Source of the DNA: Rubricoccus marinus
Lineage (GTDB): Bacteria > Bacteroidota > Rhodothermia > Rhodothermales > Rubricoccaceae
DNA length: 64,000 nt
Direction of reading: 5' to 3'
Assembly: GCF_002257665.1 (NCBI RefSeq)
Contig: NZ_MQWB01000001.1
Span: 494,502 to 558,501 of the forward strand
How positions within the stretch are numbered: position 1 is the first letter of the stretch; each line of letters starts with the position of its first letter. The notes below the pieces were generated by a model. The model was not told the DNA's origin and did not search any database. It worked only from the letters and a program-made list of their open reading frames with translations. The position numbers and the translations under genes are program-made. This document shows, piece after piece, positions 8,986-18,662 of the stretch.

Positions 8986-9672
8986 ATGACCGCCACCTAC
9001 TACGGGCACTCCGCCGTCCAGATCGATACCGGCGAGACGACGCTGCTCTTCGACCCGTTCATTACGGGCAACCCCCACACCGAAGGCGTTGTCGCCGCCG
9101 ACGACCTCTCGCCGGACGCGCTGCTGCTCACGCACGCTCACTTCGACCACTACGGCGACACGGAGTCCATCCTGAAACGGACCGGCGCGACGCTCGTGTG
9201 CCAGTTCGAGATCATGGTCTACGTGCAGAAGCAGATCGGCCACAAAGCCGTACAGCCGATGAACACCGGCGGCACGGCCAGCCTGGGCTGGGGCCGCGTC
9301 ACGAACACGTACGCGCGGCACTCCTCTTCTTTTGAGGACGGCACCTACGGAGGCCTCGCGGGCGGCTTCGTCGTCGAAACCGGCGACAAGACGATCTACC
9401 ACGCGGGCGATACCGCCATCTTCTCGGAGATGGCCGAGATCGGCGAGCGCTTCGACATCGACCTTGCGTTCCTGCCCGTGGGCGACGTGCTCACGATGGG
9501 CGTGGACGACGCCGTCAAGGCCGCGCAGATGCTCAAGCCCAAGATGACGGTCCCGCTCCACTGGGGCACGCTCCCGTTCCTCACCGGCGACCCCGATGAC
9601 TTCGTGCGCAAGATGATGAGCGCCGGCCTGGAGGCCCGCAAGTTGTCGCCCGGCGAGACGCTGGAGTTCTAG
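8986..9672 (+). CDS. UPF0173 metal-dependent hydrolase
   Basis: A 228-aa MBL-fold protein of the UPF0173 family, of near-standard length. Ligands: THAHFDHYGD (H50, H52, D54, H55), then IYHAGDTAIF and the C-terminal PLHWGTLPF. Beginning directly with MTATYYGHSAVQI is typical of the family, supporting the start. Substrate is not known for the family. It precedes tsaE-folC by about 70 bp, in which a spaced pair of the iterated motif lies just after the stop. Confidence 0.9.
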   Translation: MTATYYGHSAVQIDTGETTLLFDPFITGNPHTEGVVAADDLSPDALLLTHAHFDHYGDTESILKRTGATLVCQFEIMVYVQKQIGHKAVQPMNTGGTASLGWGRVTNTYARHSSSFEDGTYGGLAGGFVVETGDKTIYHAGDTAIFSEMAEIGERFDIDLAFLPVGDVLTMGVDDAVKAAQMLKPKMTVPLHWGTLPFLTGDPDDFVRKMMSAGLEARKLSPGETLEF

Positions 9673-9680
9673 CTTCCCGC

Positions 9681-9709
9681 GCCAGAGGCTTGGCGCCCGG
9701 CCTCTGGCG
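9681..9709. repeat. Spaced iterated-motif pair after UPF0173 gene
   Basis: GCCAGAGGC and GCCTCTGGC facing each other across an 11-nt spacer, immediately 3' of the UPF0173 stop codon. Confidence 0.8.
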
Positions 9710-9739
9710 CACACCGTGACGCACTCTCACTCGGCCCGC

Positions 9740-10177
9740 ATGGACACGCTCGATTCGCTTTTTCCCACGACGACTGCCTGCGAGGCGGACACGCTCGACC
9801 TGGGCGAGCGTCTCGCAGTGCTTCTCCAGCCGGGGGATGTCGTTGCCCTGACGGGAGACCTCGGCGCGGGGAAGACGCACCTCGCCAAGGGCATCGCCAG
9901 AGGCTTGGGCGTGGCCCCGGACGAGGTCACCTCGCCCACGTTTACGCTCGTGCAGGAGTACGCGACGGATCCGCCGCTGCGCCACCTCGACCTGTACCGC
10001 ATCGAGCGCGACGACGAGCTAGACGGCATCGGCCTGGACGAGATGCTCGCCGACCCCGAGGCCATCACGCTAATCGAGTGGCCCGAGCGCGCGGCCGGTC
10101 GCCTGCCGCCAGAGGCCATCCGCGTACACTTGAGCCACGAGGGGGGAGACCAGCGCCGCATCGGGCGCCTTCCGTGA
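9740..10177 (+). CDS. tsaE: tRNA threonylcarbamoyladenosine biosynthesis ATPase TsaE
   Basis: A protein of about 145 aa with the P-loop GDLGAGKT, followed by TSPTFTLVQEY and HLDLYRIE, all diagnostic of TsaE, the ATPase that works with TsaB and TsaD to make t6A in tRNAs reading ANN codons. An in-frame GTG at 9716 would add eight residues (MTHSHSAR); I prefer the ATG at 9740. Its TGA overlaps the GTG of folC (GTGA), so the two genes are translationally coupled. The C-terminus is slightly frayed compared with the family. Confidence 0.9.
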   Translation: MDTLDSLFPTTTACEADTLDLGERLAVLLQPGDVVALTGDLGAGKTHLAKGIARGLGVAPDEVTSPTFTLVQEYATDPPLRHLDLYRIERDDELDGIGLDEMLADPEAITLIEWPERAAGRLPPEAIRVHLSHEGGDQRRIGRLP

Positions 10178-11448
10178 GCGCGGAGGCCTTCTTGCTCGGT
10201 CTCCCGAGGTTCGCGGCCTCTGGCGCGAGCGCGTATGCGCCCGGACTGGGCCGCATCCGCGCCCTCCTGGCGGCGATGGGCGATCCACACCGCGGGCTCC
10301 GCGTCGTCCACGTCGCGGGGACGAACGGGAAGGGCAGCACGTCGTCCTTTGCGGCGGCGCTCCTGGCATCGGGCGGCCTGCGCGTGGGTCTGCACACCTC
10401 GCCTCACCTGTTGCACCTGCGCGAGCGGATGCGCGTGAATGGCGTGCCCGCCTCTGGCGCCTGGCTGGACGCCGCGGTGGAGAGCTACAAGAGCGAGATG
10501 CGCGAGATCGGCCCGAGCTTTTTCGAGGCGACCGTCGCGCTCAGCCTGCTCTACTTCGCAGAGCAGCGCGTCGATGTCGCCGTCGTCGAAGTCGGCCTCG
10601 GGGGACGGCTGGACGCTACGAACGTCATCGAGCCTCTGGCGGCGCTGGTCACGCACATCGGGCTGGACCACACGGACCTTCTGGGCGACACGCCAGAGGC
10701 CATCGCGCGCGAAAAAGCCGGCATCGCCAAGCCCGGCGCGCCGTTCCTCCACGCGCTCCCGGCGGGACCCACGCGCGACGCCCTCGAAGCCGAGGCTCGC
10801 CGTCGAGGCGCCACGCCAGAGGCGGTCCGGGACGCCTGCCGCGTCAGCGCCTCTGGCGCCGACTACGCGTTTACCACGCCAGAGGCGAGCTACAGCCCCG
10901 TTGGCCTCGGGCTTTCGGGCGCGCATCAGGCGTGGAACGCCGCCCTCGCGCTCCGCGCCGCCGAGATCGCACTGGGTGGCCCCGCGCCTCTCTCGGGCTT
11001 GCGCGACGTGGTGGCTCTAACCGGCCTCCGGGGCCGCGCCGAAGTCTGGAGCGAGGACCCACGCGTCGTGCTCGACGTGGCGCACAACCCGGACGGATGG
11101 CGCGCTGCGCTCGACGCCGTTCCCGGTGCTCCGGGCGCGCACCTGTGGGTGCTTGCTGGCGTCATGGCGGATAAGGACGTAGAAGGCCTGGGCGATCTCC
11201 TCGCCGCCAGAGGCGCACGCGTTCTGGCCCTTGGCCTTGAGGGCGAGCGCGCGCTCGGCGCCGAGCCTCTGGCGGAGCGGCTCCGCGCCTGCGGCGCCGA
11301 GGTCGAAACCGCTGCCTCCGTAGAAGACGCACTGGACCGATTCAGGCGCGAGGGCTCTGGCGCCGATCGGCTCCTCGTAACCGGTTCCCACGTCACCGTT
11401 TCCGACGTGTTGAAAACAGAGCGAACCTCTGCAACCCCGGGAGGTTAG
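10174..11448 (+). CDS. folC: Folylpolyglutamate synthase / dihydrofolate synthase
   Basis: A 424-aa Mur-ligase-type enzyme that adds glutamate to (dihydro)folate. Motifs: P-loop [13 protein letters not shown], folate-side [17 protein letters not shown], central [15 protein letters not shown] and [20 protein letters not shown], and the C-terminal domain [13 protein letters not shown]. The GTG start at 10174 overlaps the tsaE stop. The frame upstream is a shadow of tsaE. The gene carries about nine copies of the iterated motif, read as ASG, PLA, PEA and ARG, one of the densest coding loads in the window. Confidence 0.93.
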   Translation: MSAEAFLLGLPRFAASGASAYAPGLGRIRALLAAMGDPHRGLRVVHVAGTNGKGSTSSFAAALLASGGLRVGLHTSPHLLHLRERMRVNGVPASGAWLDAAVESYKSEMREIGPSFFEATVALSLLYFAEQRVDVAVVEVGLGGRLDATNVIEPLAALVTHIGLDHTDLLGDTPEAIAREKAGIAKPGAPFLHALPAGPTRDALEAEARRRGATPEAVRDACRVSASGADYAFTTPEASYSPVGLGLSGAHQAWNAALALRAAEIALGGPAPLSGLRDVVALTGLRGRAEVWSEDPRVVLDVAHNPDGWRAALDAVPGAPGAHLWVLAGVMADKDVEGLGDLLAARGARVLALGLEGERALGAEPLAERLRACGAEVETAASVEDALDRFRREGSGADRLLVTGSHVTVSDVLKTERTSATPGG

Positions 11449-11582
11449 AATCTGGATCCTTGCACAGGGAGACCTGTATCAGGAAAACCCTTAGCCGTGC
11501 GGATCCCGCCCTTCTGCCGCACGCGCCGCCCCTCTCTCTTCCGTTCTCGTGCCGCAGGCGCCTTGTGCCGCGGTGTCTTCCC

Positions 11583-13064
11583 ATGACTATCGCCGCTCTC
11601 CAGCAGAAGCGCTCCTCCGAGCTCGAGGAAATCGCCCGCCAGATGGACATCCGAGACGCCGGGGGGCTGAGTCGGCAGGATCTGATCTATCGCATCCTGG
11701 AGGCACACGCGGACGCCGACTCCGATGACGACGAGCCGGCCCAGAGTGGAGACAGACCTCCCCGTTCCCGCGAGGCCGTCGACCTCACCTCCTCGCGGCT
11801 TTCCCGCGAGTCGCTTCGGGAGCAGGCCGCCGAGCGGGAGGCCGAGCGCCCGCGCCGCCGCCGCGCCACCCGCCAGAGGCTCCCGATCTCTCCCGACTGG
11901 CCGGCGTACATGCAGGGCTACGACCCGCAGCGGATCACCCTGGAAGGGCTCGCGCGGAAGGTCGGCGTTTTGGAAATCTTGCCCGACGGCTACGGCTTCC
12001 TCCGCTCGGCGGAGTACAGCTACCTGCCGTCGCCGGACGACATCTACGTCAGCCCGAGTCAGATCAAGCGCTTCTCGCTGCGCATCGGCGACACGCTGGA
12101 CGGGCAGATCCGGCCGCCTAAGGAGGGCGAGCGCTTTTTCGCGCTGCTCCGCGTCAACACCATCAACGGCAAGTCGCCAGAGGCGTTTTCCGAGCGCACG
12201 GGCTACGACTACCTCACGCCGGCCTACCCGGACAGCCAGCTCCGCATGGAGACCTCTGGCGACGAGACCACGATGCGGGTCGTGGACCTGTTCGCGCCCA
12301 TCGGGAAAGGTCAGCGGGGGCTGATTGTGGCGCAGCCAAAGTCAGGCAAGACCGTCCTGCTCCAGAAAATGGCGCAGGCCATCGAGGCAAACCATCCGGA
12401 CGCGTACCTCATCGTTCTGCTGATCGACGAGCGGCCGGAGGAGGTGACGGACTTCCAGCGCTCCATCCGCGGCGAAGTCATCGCGAGCACGTTTGACGAG
12501 GACCCGGAGCGGCAGGTCCACATCGCGGACTTGGTACTGGAAAAGGCGAAGCGCTTGGTGGAGGCAGGCCAGGACGTGATCGTGCTGGTGGATTCCATTA
12601 CTCGCCTTGCCCGCGCCCACAACGCCATCGCCTCCGAGGGGGACAACGCCAGCCGCTCGCTGCCGGGCGGGCTGGACCCGAGCGCGCTCCGCGGTCCCAA
12701 GCGGCTGTTCGGCGCCGCGCGCGCCGTCGAAGAGGGCGGGTCGCTGACGGTGATCGGGACGGCGCTCGTGGACACGGGGAGCCGCCTGGACGATCTCATC
12801 TTCGAGGAGTTCAAGGGCACCGGCAACATGGAGCTCACGCTTACGCGTGACCTCGCGGACCGCCGCATCTATCCGGCCATCGACCTTCTCCGCTCCGGCA
12901 CGCGCCGCGAAGAGATGCTGATCGCGCCCGAGCGGCTCCAGCGCATCTGGCGCCTCCGCCAGAAGCTCGCGGACCTGGACCCGACGGAGGCGATGACGGC
13001 CCTCCTCTCCGAGATGCGCGGGACCGACAGCAACGACGCTTTTCTCGCGGACATCCCCGCTTAA
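11583..13064 (+). CDS. rho: Transcription termination factor Rho
   Basis: A 493-aa Rho hexameric helicase. N-terminal SAP-like helix bundle ([27 protein letters not shown]), an acidic-then-basic linker of about 60 residues, the RNA-binding cold-shock domain ([15 protein letters not shown]), then the ATPase with Walker [11 protein letters not shown] and the [10 protein letters not shown] and [11 protein letters not shown] motifs. The linker is longer than in E. coli Rho, as is usual in Bacteroidota. The ATG at 11583 precedes the N-terminal domain directly. The single copy is consistent with essential function. Confidence 0.97.
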   Translation: MTIAALQQKRSSELEEIARQMDIRDAGGLSRQDLIYRILEAHADADSDDDEPAQSGDRPPRSREAVDLTSSRLSRESLREQAAEREAERPRRRRATRQRLPISPDWPAYMQGYDPQRITLEGLARKVGVLEILPDGYGFLRSAEYSYLPSPDDIYVSPSQIKRFSLRIGDTLDGQIRPPKEGERFFALLRVNTINGKSPEAFSERTGYDYLTPAYPDSQLRMETSGDETTMRVVDLFAPIGKGQRGLIVAQPKSGKTVLLQKMAQAIEANHPDAYLIVLLIDERPEEVTDFQRSIRGEVIASTFDEDPERQVHIADLVLEKAKRLVEAGQDVIVLVDSITRLARAHNAIASEGDNASRSLPGGLDPSALRGPKRLFGAARAVEEGGSLTVIGTALVDTGSRLDDLIFEEFKGTGNMELTLTRDLADRRIYPAIDLLRSGTRREEMLIAPERLQRIWRLRQKLADLDPTEAMTALLSEMRGTDSNDAFLADIPA

Positions 13065-13086
13065 CCCCGGCGTGAGCCCGGGACAA

Positions 13087-13116
13087 GCCTCTGGCGCCGC
13101 CGAGAACGCCAGAGGC
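13087..13116. repeat. Spaced iterated-motif pair after rho
   Basis: GCCTCTGGCG and CGCCAGAGGC in head-to-head orientation with a 10-nt spacer between the rho stop and the next start codon. Confidence 0.8.
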
Positions 13117-13129
13117 CCTTCCACCTGTT

Positions 13130-13828
13130 ATGGACGCAGTATTACTGGACATGGACGGCGTTCTCGTGGACGTGAGCGGTTCGTACCGCCGCGCCATCGC
13201 GGAGACGTACGAGCACTTTGCCGGGACGCCTCTGGCGGCCGGCGCCACGCAGGCGAAAAAGGATCAGGGCGGCTTCAACAACGACTGGGTGCTCACGCAC
13301 TCGCTCCTCACCGACGCCGGGATCGGCACGCCGTACCCGGAGGTCGTGGACGAGTTCGAGCGGCGCTACCGCGGCGACGACTACAGCGGCTTGATCCGCG
13401 AGGAGACGCCCGCGATCACCACAGAAACGCTGGAGCGGCTGGCCTCTGGCGCCAAGCTCGCGCTCGTGACCGGGCGCGTGGAGGCGGACGCGCACTGGAC
13501 GCTCCAGCACTTTGGGTGGGCGCACCTGATCCCGCTCGTGATCGGGATGGAAACACAGGGCGACCGCGGCAAGCCGGACCCGTTCGCGGTGACGCTCGCC
13601 CTGGAACGGCTGGGCGTCGCGCCAGAGGCCGCCGTCATGGCAGGCGATACGGTGGACGACATCCGCGCCGCCCGAGCCGCTGGCGTGCGCGCGATCGGTG
13701 TGGTTCCGCCGGGGCACGAGACGCGCGCGCACTCCTCGGTCTTGCTCAGCGCGGGGGCTGAGGTCGCGGTCTCGCGCGCGGACGACCTCCCGCTGGTGAT
13801 CTCCGTGATGGACGGAGACCACGAGTAG
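13130..13828 (+). CDS. HAD-superfamily phosphatase (TIGR01548-like)
   Basis: A 232-aa HAD hydrolase: motif I DMDGVLVD (nucleophile D7, acid/base D9), motif II LVTGRV, motif III KPDPF, motif IV GDTVDD. The GGFNNDWVLT segment in the cap is characteristic of the TIGR01548 group, members of which are found fused or linked to histidine-biosynthesis genes; no such genes are adjacent here. Substrate unknown. It ends 4 bp from the convergent MFS gene. Confidence 0.87.
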   Translation: MDAVLLDMDGVLVDVSGSYRRAIAETYEHFAGTPLAAGATQAKKDQGGFNNDWVLTHSLLTDAGIGTPYPEVVDEFERRYRGDDYSGLIREETPAITTETLERLASGAKLALVTGRVEADAHWTLQHFGWAHLIPLVIGMETQGDRGKPDPFAVTLALERLGVAPEAAVMAGDTVDDIRAARAAGVRAIGVVPPGHETRAHSSVLLSAGAEVAVSRADDLPLVISVMDGDHE

Positions 13829-13831
13829 CGC

Positions 13832-15193
13832 TCAGGCCGCCAGAGGCTCGACGCACTCGGCCTGTCCCGTCGGCTCGGGGAGATACCGCCAGACGACCCA
13901 CGCCAGGACGACGACCGTCGCGGCGGAGGCGAACGTGACGGACCGGAAGCCCCACGCGCCGTACAGCGCGCCGGCCATGATGCCGCCCACGCCGGTCCCG
14001 ATCTGCCCGACGGCGATCACGAGCGACATCAGCGTTCCCCTCTGGCGCCCGGGCACTAGCGCCGTGAGGAGCGCCTGGAGCGGGCTGGCGCGGAGCGCGA
14101 AAAACCCCATGATGGCGATGTAGATCGGGTACAGCGCCCACCGCGCCTCGCCGACCACGTAGGTGAGCCCGAGCGTGACGAGGCCCAGGCCGATGCACGA
14201 GACGAGGATCATCGGTTTGCGCCCCGTCCGATCCGAGAGGCCGCCCGCCCACGGGCCGATCAAAACGCTCGCGAGGCCGCCGACCGAAAACAGCGTCGCG
14301 ATAAAGTCGATGGGCAGTCCGAACACCGCCAGAGGCTCGCCGAACAGCGTGACGCCGAGCGGCTGCGTCGCGGAGATCCAGATCGGGAGGTAGGCGATCA
14401 GGAGACCCAGCCCGAGGTACATCAGGAAGTACGTGACCGCTGCCGCCCGGTTGTCGCCGGAGCGCAAGAGGCTGGCATAGCCCGCGAGAAAGGCCGGGAG
14501 GTCCAGGCGGCTCTCGTCCAGCTTCACCTTCGGCTGCGGGACCACAGCGAGGACGAGCACGCACGTGAGCGCCATCAGCGCCGCGAAGATGATGAACGGG
14601 ACACGGAAGCCCAACCCGGCCGCCAAGACCCGTCCGATCGGCACGCCGAAAACGAGCCCGACCGGGACGCCGCTCATGACGACGCCTGTGGCCCAGCCGC
14701 GTCGCGAGTACGGGACCGCGTCGCCCACGTAGCTCACCGCCGCGCCCGAGAGCATCCCGCCGCAGGCGCCTGCAAGCACCCGCGCGCCCATCAACCCCAC
14801 GAACGAGCCGACCAACCCGTGCAGCAGCAGCGCGCCCGCCAGCGCGCCCGATCCGATGAGGAGCACGCGCCGCCGTCCGATCCGGTCCGAGACGGGGCCC
14901 ATCACGAGTGCCGCCGCCGCGAGCGCCCACGAATAGGCGGGGATCAGCCACCCCAGGAGCGCATCCGATACGCGCAGCGCCTCGCCGATCACCGGCAGGA
15001 TGGGCGTGATGATGATGGTCTGGCTGGCCGCCGTGAACACCAGCAGCCACAGCGCGCCCAGCGTAGCAGCCGCCCGCGATGCCGATCCCAGTCCCAGGCC
15101 CGAGAGGCCTCTGGCGGAGTCGCCGCTCGGAGCGGACGCGCCAGAGGCGGAGGGAGAAGAGGGGTCGTCGGAATCGTTTGGTGCAACAGGCAT
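13832..15193 (-). CDS. MFS transporter, 12-helix
   Basis: A 453-aa MFS protein with a 35-residue Ser/Pro/Ala-rich cytosolic N-terminus, then about 12 helices. Family motif A appears as GPVSDRIGRRRVLLIG and again in the second half as GGLSDRTGRKPMILV. The ATG at 15193 is the best start; upstream residues in the open frame are Arg/Pro-rich and not protein-like. Substrate cannot be inferred. It is divergent from the TonB receptor and shares its promoter region, including the direct-repeat array at 15351-15416. Confidence 0.88.
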   Translation of the reverse strand: MPVAPNDSDDPSSPSASGASAPSGDSARGLSGLGLGSASRAAATLGALWLLVFTAASQTIIITPILPVIGEALRVSDALLGWLIPAYSWALAAAALVMGPVSDRIGRRRVLLIGSGALAGALLLHGLVGSFVGLMGARVLAGACGGMLSGAAVSYVGDAVPYSRRGWATGVVMSGVPVGLVFGVPIGRVLAAGLGFRVPFIIFAALMALTCVLVLAVVPQPKVKLDESRLDLPAFLAGYASLLRSGDNRAAAVTYFLMYLGLGLLIAYLPIWISATQPLGVTLFGEPLAVFGLPIDFIATLFSVGGLASVLIGPWAGGLSDRTGRKPMILVSCIGLGLVTLGLTYVVGEARWALYPIYIAIMGFFALRASPLQALLTALVPGRQRGTLMSLVIAVGQIGTGVGGIMAGALYGAWGFRSVTFASAATVVVLAWVVWRYLPEPTGQAECVEPLAA

Positions 15194-15500
15194 CGGCGGT
15201 GGACGCAGAGGCGGTCGGAAAGGTCCGGGGGAATCTCGCGCCCGGGGCGAGACGGGTGGGGCCCGTGGGGCGAGGATATGCCCACGCCAGAGGCCCAAGG
15301 GCGCTCGTGAAGGGGCCGAGAAGTGCGGCCTGCGTTCCGGAGAGGCCGTCGGTAACGCTGGCGTGATAGACCGGTAACGCCCTGGTAATGGGCGGGTAAC
15401 CGGGTCGTAACAGGGCCGGGGTAGTGTGCTCGCGGACGGGCACCGCAGCTGATTCCCACTCCTGCGGCGCCGCTTTTCGCGCTCTCCCACACCCCCTCTC
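15194..15500. other. Divergent regulatory region between MFS and TonB-receptor genes
   Basis: About 307 bp without genes. It holds one motif copy near 15290, the 11-bp-period direct-repeat array (15351-15416), and a GC-rich leader before the receptor. I see no clear sigma-70-type hexamers. Confidence 0.6.
15351..15416 (+). promoter_or_regulatory. Array of six 11-bp direct repeats (GGTAAC core), putative activator site
   Basis: The hexamer GGTAAC or a one-base variant begins at 15351, 15373, 15384 (GGTAAT), 15395 and 15406 (CGTAAC). The missing register at 15362 holds a degenerate CGTGAT, making six contiguous 11-bp units. One-helical-turn tandem repeats are the binding pattern of PhoB/OmpR-type response regulators (the Pho box of several phyla has an 11-bp period). 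The array ends about 85 bp before the TonB-receptor ATG, a position suited to activation. The regulator and signal are inferred, not shown. Confidence 0.7.
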
Positions 15501-18500
15501 ATGCGCCTTTTCGTCACCTCTTGTTTGCTGGCCGTCGCCCTCTTCGGAGCCTCTGGCGCGAGCGCACAGGCCACCGGCATCCTCAATGGAACGGTCGTCG
15601 ACGCCGAGTCCGGCGAGACCCTGATCGGCGCCAACATCTACGTCCCCTCCATTGAGCGCGGCGCGGCGACTGACCTCGACGGCAACTACCGGATCACTGG
15701 GCTCCCCGCTGGCTCCTACGATGTGCAGTACTCCTTCGCCGGTCTGGTGGACCAGACGGTCACGGGCGTCGAGATCGTCGCGGGGCAGACGACGACGATC
15801 AACGTCCAGCTCACGTCCGACGAACTGGAGACGGTGACCGTCACGGCCGCCGCCATTATCGAGACGAACAGCGAAGTCGGCCTCTTGCGGCTGCGCGCCC
15901 GCGCGGCGCAGGTCTCGGACGCGATCTCGGCCGAGGCCATCTCGCAGAGCGGCTCCAGCGACGCCAGCGACGCGATGGAGCGCGTGACCGGCGCGAGCGT
16001 CCAGGGCGGCAAGTACGTCTTCGTGCGCGGGCTCGGCGACCGCTACGCCAACACGCAGCTCAACGGCGCCACGCTCCCGACCGCCGACCCCGACCGCCGG
16101 GCGGTCCAGTTCGACCTCTTCCCGAGCGAGTTCCTGGAAAACATCATCACGCTCAAGACCTTTACCCCGGACAAGCCCGGCAGCTTTTCCGGCGGTCTCG
16201 TGGACATCAACACGCGCTCGTTCCCCGAGCAGATGACGGCCTCGCTCTCGGTCTCGACCGGCGCCTCCACGCTGGTCACGCCCGGCGGGGACATCCTCGT
16301 GGACCCCGCGACAAGCGTCTCGTACGTCGGCACGGCCAGTGACTTCGAGATCCCGTCTGAGCTCCTGGGAGAGGCGGACCTGCCGGTCCTCTCGCGCCAG
16401 ATCCGCTTCAACCCCGAGGCCGACCCCGAGATGCTCGCGGCGGTCCAGTTGAATGAGCGGCTCGTCGACGCCTTCGGCGCGCGCAGCGTGGCGCCAGAGG
16501 CCGGCACGGCGGCGCCGAACGTCAGCGCCTCTGGCGCCTTCGGCAACCGCTTCAGCGTTCTCGGAAACGACCTCGGCTTTATCGTCAGCGGCACGTTCGA
16601 CCGCGGCGTCTCGTCCTACGACGAGGGCATCGTGGGACGCTACGGGACGGCCGGCGAGAACGAGAGCGGCCAGCAGCTCCCGCAGCTCCGCCAGAGGCGC
16701 AACGACCAGCGCACGACGCTGGCGTCCAACCTCGGCGGCATCGCGAACGCGGCGTACCGCATCGGGCAGTTCAACGAGGTGTCGCTGAACACGCTGTTCT
16801 CGCGCAACGCTGAGAGCGAGGCACGCCTCATCTCTGGCCCGGCGCCGTTCCCCATCGGCGGGACCGGCGACCCGATCACGGTCACGGACCGCGTCGTGGG
16901 CCACGCCGAGCGGCAGCTGGCCTCCGCATCGCTCCGCGGGCGCCACGAGCTTCCCCGCGCGGCGGGCGTGGGCGTAGAGTGGCGCGCGAGCTACGCCGAG
17001 ACCCAACTCGACGAGCCCGACCTGCGCTTCTTTGCCAACGCGAACCTGAGCGGGGCCTCTGGCGGCAACGACTTGGTCGTGGGCGGCGCGTCACTGAACA
17101 ACACGCTGCACTTTTTCCGCGAGTCGACCGAGACTCTCGGGGGTCTGGGCCTGGACCTCACGGTCCCCGAGCGCGCGCTTGGCGGGTTGGCGACGATCAA
17201 GGTCGGCGGGCTCTACGAGACCACCGCCCGCGACTTCCGCGAGCGCCGTTTCGAGATCCTCTCTGAGGGCCTTCAACTGAACGGCGAGGACGCCGAGTCC
17301 GTCAACGCCTTCTTCAGTGAAGCCAACTCCGGCGTGTTGGAGGTGCTCCCTGCCAACCCGCGCGATCCGCAGCAGCGCCAGACCTACCTGCTCGGCAACA
17401 TCTTCCGCGACGGCACGCAGGACAACAACCAGTACGACGGCGGTCTGGACGTGGCCGCGGGCTACGCGATGGCGGAGTTCTCGCTCATCGACCGCCTCCG
17501 CGTCATCGCCGGCGCGCGCTACGAGCGGACCGACCTCTCCATCGACGTCGTCAACCGCATCACGGGCGATGCCGTGGCGCCAGAGGACCCGGACTTCAGC
17601 AACCAGATCGCGGAGAACGACATCCTGCCGTCGCTCAACGTCGTTTACGCGCTGACGGACAACATGAACGTCCGCACGGCGGCCACGCGCACGCTCGCGC
17701 GGCCCACGTTCCGCGAGATCGCACCGTTCTGCGCCTTTGACTTCGGCACCGACGGCGAGCTGTGCGGCAACCCGGAGCTCAACCGGACGCTGATCTCCAA
17801 CCTCGACCTCCGCTGGGAGTGGTTCAACACGCCGGGCTCGCTTCTGGCGGCCAGCGTCTACTACAAGGACCTCCAGAGCCCCATCGAGCGCGTCATCATC
17901 GACAACGACAACGGGCTCCAGGAATTCCAGAACGTCAGCGACGCGACGATCCTGGGCGCGGAGTTCGAGGCGCGCCAGAGGCTGGAGACGTTCGGGCTCA
18001 CCGGGCCCGTCCTCCGCAACCTCTCGCTCGGCGGCAACCTGACGGTCACGCGCTCCGAGATCACCATTGGCGAGACCGAGCTGGCCGAGCGCCGCACGGT
18101 CAACCCCGATGCCGCGGACACGCGCCCACTCCAGGGGCAGAGCCCGTTCCTCGTCAACGTGGACCTGTCCTACGACAACCCCACGAGCGACACGCGCGCC
18201 GGCCTCTTCTTCAACGTGTTCGGCCGCCGCCTCTCGCGGGTCGGCATCCCGGACGTGTACGAAAACCCGAGCCCGCAGCTGGACTTCGTGGCGAGCCAGC
18301 GCCTGCTGGATCAGATCTCGGTCAAGCTCTCGGTCAAGAACATCCTCAACGCCAACGCCGAGGAGGTCTACGACTTCCCGGAGTCCACGTACAGCGCCAT
18401 CGGGGGGCTCACGCCCTTCTACCTCCAGCGCGAGCGCGGCACCTCGTTCTCGCTGGGCATCAGCTTCAGCCCCGCCTTCGGCGGCGGATCTCCCGCTGTT

Positions 18501-18539
18501 CCCCCGGCGCCGTCCGCCTCGGGCGTCGGGCGCCTCTAG
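15501..18539 (+). CDS. TonB-dependent outer-membrane receptor
   Basis: A 1012-aa outer-membrane transporter. Signal peptide 1-23 (ending GASAQ), carboxypeptidase-regulatory-like beta-sandwich (about 26-112: GTVVDAESGETLIGANIYV...DLDGNYRITGLPAGSY), a TonB-box-like LETVTVTA, plug domain (SDAMERVTGASVQGGKYVFVRG through GGLVDINTRSF), then the barrel. The C-terminus carries an unusual Pro/Ala/Ser tail instead of ending on the last barrel strand. Paired with the T9SS-exported protein that follows in the same direction; the direct-repeat array upstream suggests nutrient-limitation control. The substrate is unknown. Confidence 0.93.
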   Translation: MRLFVTSCLLAVALFGASGASAQATGILNGTVVDAESGETLIGANIYVPSIERGAATDLDGNYRITGLPAGSYDVQYSFAGLVDQTVTGVEIVAGQTTTINVQLTSDELETVTVTAAAIIETNSEVGLLRLRARAAQVSDAISAEAISQSGSSDASDAMERVTGASVQGGKYVFVRGLGDRYANTQLNGATLPTADPDRRAVQFDLFPSEFLENIITLKTFTPDKPGSFSGGLVDINTRSFPEQMTASLSVSTGASTLVTPGGDILVDPATSVSYVGTASDFEIPSELLGEADLPVLSRQIRFNPEADPEMLAAVQLNERLVDAFGARSVAPEAGTAAPNVSASGAFGNRFSVLGNDLGFIVSGTFDRGVSSYDEGIVGRYGTAGENESGQQLPQLRQRRNDQRTTLASNLGGIANAAYRIGQFNEVSLNTLFSRNAESEARLISGPAPFPIGGTGDPITVTDRVVGHAERQLASASLRGRHELPRAAGVGVEWRASYAETQLDEPDLRFFANANLSGASGGNDLVVGGASLNNTLHFFRESTETLGGLGLDLTVPERALGGLATIKVGGLYETTARDFRERRFEILSEGLQLNGEDAESVNAFFSEANSGVLEVLPANPRDPQQRQTYLLGNIFRDGTQDNNQYDGGLDVAAGYAMAEFSLIDRLRVIAGARYERTDLSIDVVNRITGDAVAPEDPDFSNQIAENDILPSLNVVYALTDNMNVRTAATRTLARPTFREIAPFCAFDFGTDGELCGNPELNRTLISNLDLRWEWFNTPGSLLAASVYYKDLQSPIERVIIDNDNGLQEFQNVSDATILGAEFEARQRLETFGLTGPVLRNLSLGGNLTVTRSEITIGETELAERRTVNPDAADTRPLQGQSPFLVNVDLSYDNPTSDTRAGLFFNVFGRRLSRVGIPDVYENPSPQLDFVASQRLLDQISVKLSVKNILNANAEEVYDFPESTYSAIGGLTPFYLQRERGTSFSLGISFSPAFGGGSPAVPPAPSASGVGRL

Positions 18540-18544
18540 CCCGC

Positions 18545-18565
18545 CTGGCGGGCCTGCCCCGCCAG
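18545..18565 (+). terminator. Hairpin after TonB receptor
   Basis: Stem CTGGCGGG / CCCGCCAG with a 5-nt loop right after the receptor stop, with no U-tract. It may attenuate transcription into the following gene or protect the receptor mRNA end. It merges into a motif copy at 18570. Confidence 0.4.
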
Positions 18566-18618
18566 CGGCCTCTGGCGCCAGCCCCGGGCGCGCTCCGTTC
18601 CCACTCCGCTTTTCCCTC

Positions 18619-18636
18619 GCCTCTGGCGCCAGAGGC
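18619..18636. repeat. Iterated-motif palindrome, head-to-head
   Basis: Perfect GCCTCTGGCGCCAGAGGC located 27 bp before the start of the T9SS protein gene. Confidence 0.9.
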
Positions 18637-18662
18637 TCACGCTTCCCTCTCTTCCTGCTCTC

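Noticed and set aside
13746-17006. Minus-strand open frame of over 1,000 codons
   Set aside because: It is the overlap of the true MFS gene's surroundings and the antisense of the TonB receptor. Composition is Arg/Ala/Gly-rich without domains; long antisense frames are expected at high GC.
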